DNA from: Paenibacillus sp. UBA6285
Lineage (GTDB): Bacteria; Bacillota; Bacilli; Paenibacillales; Paenibacillaceae
NCBI GenBank assembly: GCA_002438345.1
Contig: DJUJ01000085.1
Coordinates: forward strand, 28,418-37,279
DNA: 8,862 bases
Direction: 5' to 3'
Position numbers and translations under genes: made by a program. The notes beneath the pieces were generated by a model, which saw nothing but the letters and a program-made list of their open reading frames with translations, did no database searches and was not told the origin of the DNA. Position 1 is the first letter of the stretch. Every line of letters starts with the position of its first letter. Positions 5,516-8,862 of this stretch are shown one piece after another.

Positions 5516-7648
5516 TTATCTTGTCGCGTTAGGAATCACCGGCAGCTTCACATGGCTTGGATACTCACTATTATGGTAAACGGTCTGCAGAACCGTAATC
5601 GCTTCTGAATCTTCATACGGGTTACCACCAGTATTCGTATTAGGGAAAGCAACGAATTTACTGGACGAGGTAATCGAGAAACGAATTCGGTGTCCCACTG
5701 CAAATCTGTGAGCAATATTCGGCATGAAAATATCGTATTTCTCCACTTGGCCTGGAGTCAGCAGTTCTGGTGCATCAAACCCATGACGATATTTAGCTCT
5801 GACAATATAATTAGATAACCGGATAGAGTCTCCTTGTTCATTCACATCACTAAGCGTAACCACCCAATCTGTATCCTTACCTGTGCTAGCGGCATAGATG
5901 ACAGCAGACAATTCTCCAGCTATAGTCAACTCTTCCGTCAACACCTCACTAGTGTACACAAGAATATCATTCCGTAGCTCGTACTTCCGTAAATTTTCAG
6001 GCTCTCGCTCACCGCTATCATTCATAGGATCATTTGGGTTATAGACGTAAGTATCTTCTGGAGAACGCTCTTCTGGTGCTGTGAGCAGCTTCCCATCTCC
6101 TTGTCCTGAATTAGCCCGACCACCACTGGAAAGATAGAAAGGTGAAGTCACTGCTTCAGCAGGTGTCCACTCCTCCGACGTTCTCCACTGATTCTCACCA
6201 ACGACATAATAAGAGGCTCTAGGCTCCTGATCTATCCCATTTGGAATGCCTTTGAGAAAGCGGTCGAACCAGCGCAGTACAGAAACATCGTAATCATAGA
6301 CTACCGCATCGTTGCCGAAGCTTAGCCCCTCATAGTCTCTAGCCCTGTTTGGCCCATGCTCCCATGCACCTAGTCGGATTTTACGATTCGGAACATCATG
6401 TTCAGTCAGCATTCTCCATGTCTCCGATACGCCAGGGCTGTCACCGTCATACCAGCCTGAAATTACATACATGGGTACCTGCACCTGATCACCACGCTCA
6501 GTAAAGGTACAGTTTCTCCAGAAATCATCATACTCCGGATGCTGGCTCCACAGATCCCATGGACCTGATGCTTTGCCGATCAATTGCTGAGGAATCTCCT
6601 TAATCGGTCTCGCATCGACTGCTGCTTCTGGGTTCACCGTAATCCCACTAAAAACATCAAAATCCGTCCGGGTACCTACAGATTGCGCAAGCGTCCAAGA
6701 CAAGAGTGGCCAAGAGCAAAGCGTTCCACCCTTACGCGCCGTATCTATAAATGGTGATCCAACATTCACTTCATCCACAACGGCCTTCAGATTCGGGTGC
6801 CCACTAGTTGCCGCCGACACAACAACAAACCCAAGATAGGAAGCGCCCCACATGCCAACATTTCCGTCTGACCATTCCTGTGTAATAATCCAGTCGATCG
6901 TATCATAGCCGTCATCCCGTTCATTATAAAAAGGAATTAATTCCCCTTCCGAATCCGCCCGACCTCTCACGTCCTGTGACACTACCGCATAGCCTTTATT
7001 GGCCCATCTCATAAAAATCTCTTTTTTTCCGTTACGGTCATAACAGGTTCTCACCAGAATCGTTGGCAGCTTGGTTCCCGGCTTAATACCCTCTGGAAGA
7101 AACACATCCGTAGCCAGCTTCACATCGTCGCTCATCGGAATCAGATAAGTACCCAAATCATTCACACCGTACTCTGGCTTGGACAAAAGAGGATCATCAT
7201 AGACAACTAAAGGTGTCAGCTTCTCATAGCCTTCTTTAACAATAAGTTCTATGCCATACCGATTCGGCGTAAGAAAAGCGACAATCTCCCCGTCCAAAGT
7301 CACAATATCCAATGCCGTCTCTTTTCGCAACGCCCATACTTGTGAAGTAAGCTCGCGGCCATCAATTACAGCCTGATACTGAATATGCTTTTGATAGAGA
7401 TCGCTATTACTCAGAACTACCTCATCATTGACCCATTCCGCTGTAGCATAAGCGTCGATGTGTTCGAGGATTTTTTGAAGAGGAAGTACAGTCTTGAACT
7501 GGCTATCTAGCACGTTGTCCTGCATTTGTGTTCGTCTGCGCGGATCGACCTTAGCAAGCATGATTTGTTGTTCCGTAAAATGAATTTTCCCTGTATAAAT
7601 GCCAGAACAGTAGAAGTTAAATGTGGTTGTGTTTAAGTAAGTTGACAT
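5516..7648 (-). CDS. CocE/NonD-family (X-Pro dipeptidyl-peptidase S15-like) serine hydrolase with N-terminal extension
   Basis: This is a 710-residue alpha/beta hydrolase with no signal peptide, probably cytoplasmic. The catalytic core runs from about 165 to 465. The nucleophile is Ser270 in GMWGASYLG, the acid is Asp401 in ISGWYDGD, and the base is His431 in LGAWEHGPN. Tyr203 in RTCYDRNG matches the oxyanion-hole tyrosine of cocaine esterase. DVRGRADSEGE (226-236) is the family's usual strand-turn segment. The region from about 500 to 705 is the beta-rich C-terminal jelly-roll domain (TIAGELSAVIYAASTGKDTDWVV, HRFAVGHRIRFSITSS). Residues 1-150 form an extra N-terminal region I do not recognise; most CocE relatives begin near residue 160 of this one. 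Members cleave esters, amides or Xaa-Pro peptides, and the substrate here is unknown. It starts 11 nt after the M19 gene, with AGGGGA 7 nt before the ATG, so the pair is an operon. Confidence 0.9.
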   Translation of the reverse strand: MSTYLNTTTFNFYCSGIYTGKIHFTEQQIMLAKVDPRRRTQMQDNVLDSQFKTVLPLQKILEHIDAYATAEWVNDEVVLSNSDLYQKHIQYQAVIDGRELTSQVWALRKETALDIVTLDGEIVAFLTPNRYGIELIVKEGYEKLTPLVVYDDPLLSKPEYGVNDLGTYLIPMSDDVKLATDVFLPEGIKPGTKLPTILVRTCYDRNGKKEIFMRWANKGYAVVSQDVRGRADSEGELIPFYNERDDGYDTIDWIITQEWSDGNVGMWGASYLGFVVVSAATSGHPNLKAVVDEVNVGSPFIDTARKGGTLCSWPLLSWTLAQSVGTRTDFDVFSGITVNPEAAVDARPIKEIPQQLIGKASGPWDLWSQHPEYDDFWRNCTFTERGDQVQVPMYVISGWYDGDSPGVSETWRMLTEHDVPNRKIRLGAWEHGPNRARDYEGLSFGNDAVVYDYDVSVLRWFDRFLKGIPNGIDQEPRASYYVVGENQWRTSEEWTPAEAVTSPFYLSSGGRANSGQGDGKLLTAPEERSPEDTYVYNPNDPMNDSGEREPENLRKYELRNDILVYTSEVLTEELTIAGELSAVIYAASTGKDTDWVVTLSDVNEQGDSIRLSNYIVRAKYRHGFDAPELLTPGQVEKYDIFMPNIAHRFAVGHRIRFSITSSSKFVAFPNTNTGGNPYEDSEAITVLQTVYHNSEYPSHVKLPVIPNATR

Positions 7649-7659
7649 CTATTTATCCC

Positions 7660-8823
7660 CTATCCCCAAATTTCTTCAAATACGCGCAGCCAGTTTCCAC
7701 CTATGATCTTTGCAATATCCTCATCCGCATAACCGCGAGCCACCAGACCTCTAGTAAAGTTGATAAAATAACTGTATTTTTCAAGCCCAGCAACGGTTTC
7801 AGTAGAAGGTCCGTCTCCTTTGGCGAACCCTAGCTTAGGTGCAATATGTTCTTTAAAATGAACCAATGACCAAAGCACGTCGCTCAACGGCCAATCGGTT
7901 CCAACTCCGACATGATCCACTCCTACAAGCCGAATCACATATTCAATATGATCCAACACATGATCAATGGTCGTATGATTAGGATCTTCATGAACAAACC
8001 ACGGCATAGCAAAAATACCGATGACCCCACCCGTCTTGGCTATCGCAATGATTTCCTCATCACTTTTGCAGCGCATATGCGGATAAATAGCCTCTACACC
8101 CGTGTGTGAAGCAATGACCGGAGTTTTAGAATAGTTGCAAGCATCAAGCGTAGTCTGTTTTCCGCAATGTCCCGTATCTACAATGATCCCGAGCTTGTTC
8201 AAGCGCTCAATGAATCTTTTGCCAAAATTCGTAATACCAGCGTTCGAATGTTCTGCACAGCCTGCACCGATCTGATTCTGATTGTTGTACGTTAATTGTA
8301 GAATTCTTAATCCAAAATTATGTAACACTTCTAATAGTTCTAAGTTTCTTCCTAAACCATCTGTTTCTTGCGCCGTGATAATACCCGCCTTATGACCATT
8401 GCGCTTGGCTGCACGTATGTCCTCTGCGGTTAAAGCTTTAACTAACCAATCTGCAGAGTCGAACTGAAGCTGGACTTCAGCCATGCTAGTGATCATGCTT
8501 TCTAAGGATTCTAAATGAAGTTCCCGATTACCCGCCGTAATTCCTGACTTATACCATTCCTCTTTATACTCGGGAATCTCACCGCTGGCTGATAGCTTTG
8601 TGATCATTTTAGCTGGCATGCTGCTGTATACCATCGGCTCATCTTTATAGGGCTCACACAGCTCTTTGATTTTTCCGGACATAGACTCTGGAATAGCACT
8701 TGGAGATAAAGGTCCTTGGAACAGCAAATCAATATTAATATTCTGCTCATGCAAACGCACGGCCCGCTCTTCCTCTTGCTCCGTCAACTTGAAATCATAC
8801 AAACCTTCATATGTGCTCATCAT
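7660..8823 (-). CDS. M19 (membrane/renal dipeptidase) family metallohydrolase
   Basis: The protein is 387 residues with no signal peptide, so probably cytoplasmic. M19 enzymes are two-metal TIM-barrel hydrolases that cut dipeptides, including those with D-residues. Recognisable positions in order: Asp32 in NINIDLLF (counterpart of the DGHxD motif), Glu153 in TAQETDG (bridging Glu), LQLTYNNQN (175-183, the family's LTHN-like segment), His219 in VDTGHC, His240 in IASHTGVE, Asp310 in VGVGTDW, and the closing GGNWLRVFEEIW (375-386). The first His ligand of DGHxD is Asn30 here, so one metal site may be altered. The start is the first of two adjacent ATGs, with AAGGAG 7 nt upstream. A CocE-type hydrolase gene follows 11 nt downstream, suggesting a shared catabolic or detoxifying role. 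The family call is firm; the substrate is unknown. Confidence 0.88.
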   Translation of the reverse strand: MMSTYEGLYDFKLTEQEEERAVRLHEQNINIDLLFQGPLSPSAIPESMSGKIKELCEPYKDEPMVYSSMPAKMITKLSASGEIPEYKEEWYKSGITAGNRELHLESLESMITSMAEVQLQFDSADWLVKALTAEDIRAAKRNGHKAGIITAQETDGLGRNLELLEVLHNFGLRILQLTYNNQNQIGAGCAEHSNAGITNFGKRFIERLNKLGIIVDTGHCGKQTTLDACNYSKTPVIASHTGVEAIYPHMRCKSDEEIIAIAKTGGVIGIFAMPWFVHEDPNHTTIDHVLDHIEYVIRLVGVDHVGVGTDWPLSDVLWSLVHFKEHIAPKLGFAKGDGPSTETVAGLEKYSYFINFTRGLVARGYADEDIAKIIGGNWLRVFEEIWG

Positions 8824-8834
8824 GAGATTGCTCC

Positions 8835-8862
8835 TTAGAATGCAATTTCGATACCTTTATGA
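8835..8862 (-). CDS. Possible last codons of an upstream gene
   Basis: Reading the minus strand from the right edge, one frame gives HKGIEIAF followed by TAA, whose last bases merge into the AAGGAG ribosome binding site of the M19 gene (TAAGGAG). Such stop-into-RBS junctions are common inside operons. Eight codons are too few to identify a product or to exclude chance. Confidence 0.3.

Noticed and set aside
5473..5532. On the plus strand AGGAGG is followed 9 nt later by an ATG opening a 14-codon reading frame (MRFSVNNRYFILSR).
   Set aside because: The frame is tiny, overlaps the end of the hydrolase gene and the bofC upstream region in antisense, and has no plus-strand promoter or recognisable product; the AGGAGG is probably chance.
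5569..5576. A CATAATA sequence on the minus strand resembling a sigma-G -10 element upstream of bofC.
   Set aside because: It lies inside the hydrolase coding region and no sigma-G-like -35 (TGAATA type) is found 17-18 nt upstream.

Overview
The window looks like chromosomal DNA from a spore-forming member of the Bacillales, most likely Paenibacillus or a close relative. The basis is the gene order bofC - ruvC - ruvA - ruvB - SpoIID/LytB-type gene - queA, the presence of the sporulation checkpoint gene bofC, strong AGGAGG-type ribosome binding sites, and moderate GC content. This is inference from gene content; no database search was possible. All supported genes lie on the minus strand, so transcription runs from high to low coordinates.

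Region 1 (8862 to about 5516) holds two metabolic hydrolase genes in tandem. The first is an M19 (renal/membrane dipeptidase-like) metallopeptidase relative with an unusual first metal-ligand position. Eleven bases later comes a CocE/X-Pro dipeptidyl-peptidase-type serine hydrolase with an intact catalytic triad and a long N-terminal extension. A few codons of another gene may enter at the right edge. Region 2 (5434 to 4654) holds bofC, a forespore protein gene that probably starts at a GTG. It is closed by a strong intrinsic terminator.

Region 3 (4653 to 1) is a separate transcription unit. It has an extended -10 promoter and, just downstream of the expected start site, a partly degenerate LexA/DinR-like box. 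The genes follow as ruvC (TTG start), ruvA (ATGA overlap with ruvC), ruvB, a 699-residue SpoIID/LytB-domain protein with SPOR-like repeats, and the 5' end of queA. RuvA and RuvB migrate Holliday junctions that RuvC resolves. The SpoIID/LytB protein acts on cell-wall glycan outside the membrane, and QueA makes the queuosine precursor in tRNA. These last two are functionally unrelated to recombination, but spacing and the lack of terminators suggest co-transcription.

I found no RNA genes, mobile elements, CRISPR arrays or phage genes, and no clear candidate for a wholly new system. The points most worth a second look are the LexA-like box before ruvC, the M19 protein with Asn where the first metal-binding His is expected, the paired peptidase/hydrolase operon, and the unusual domain architecture of the SpoIID/LytB protein.
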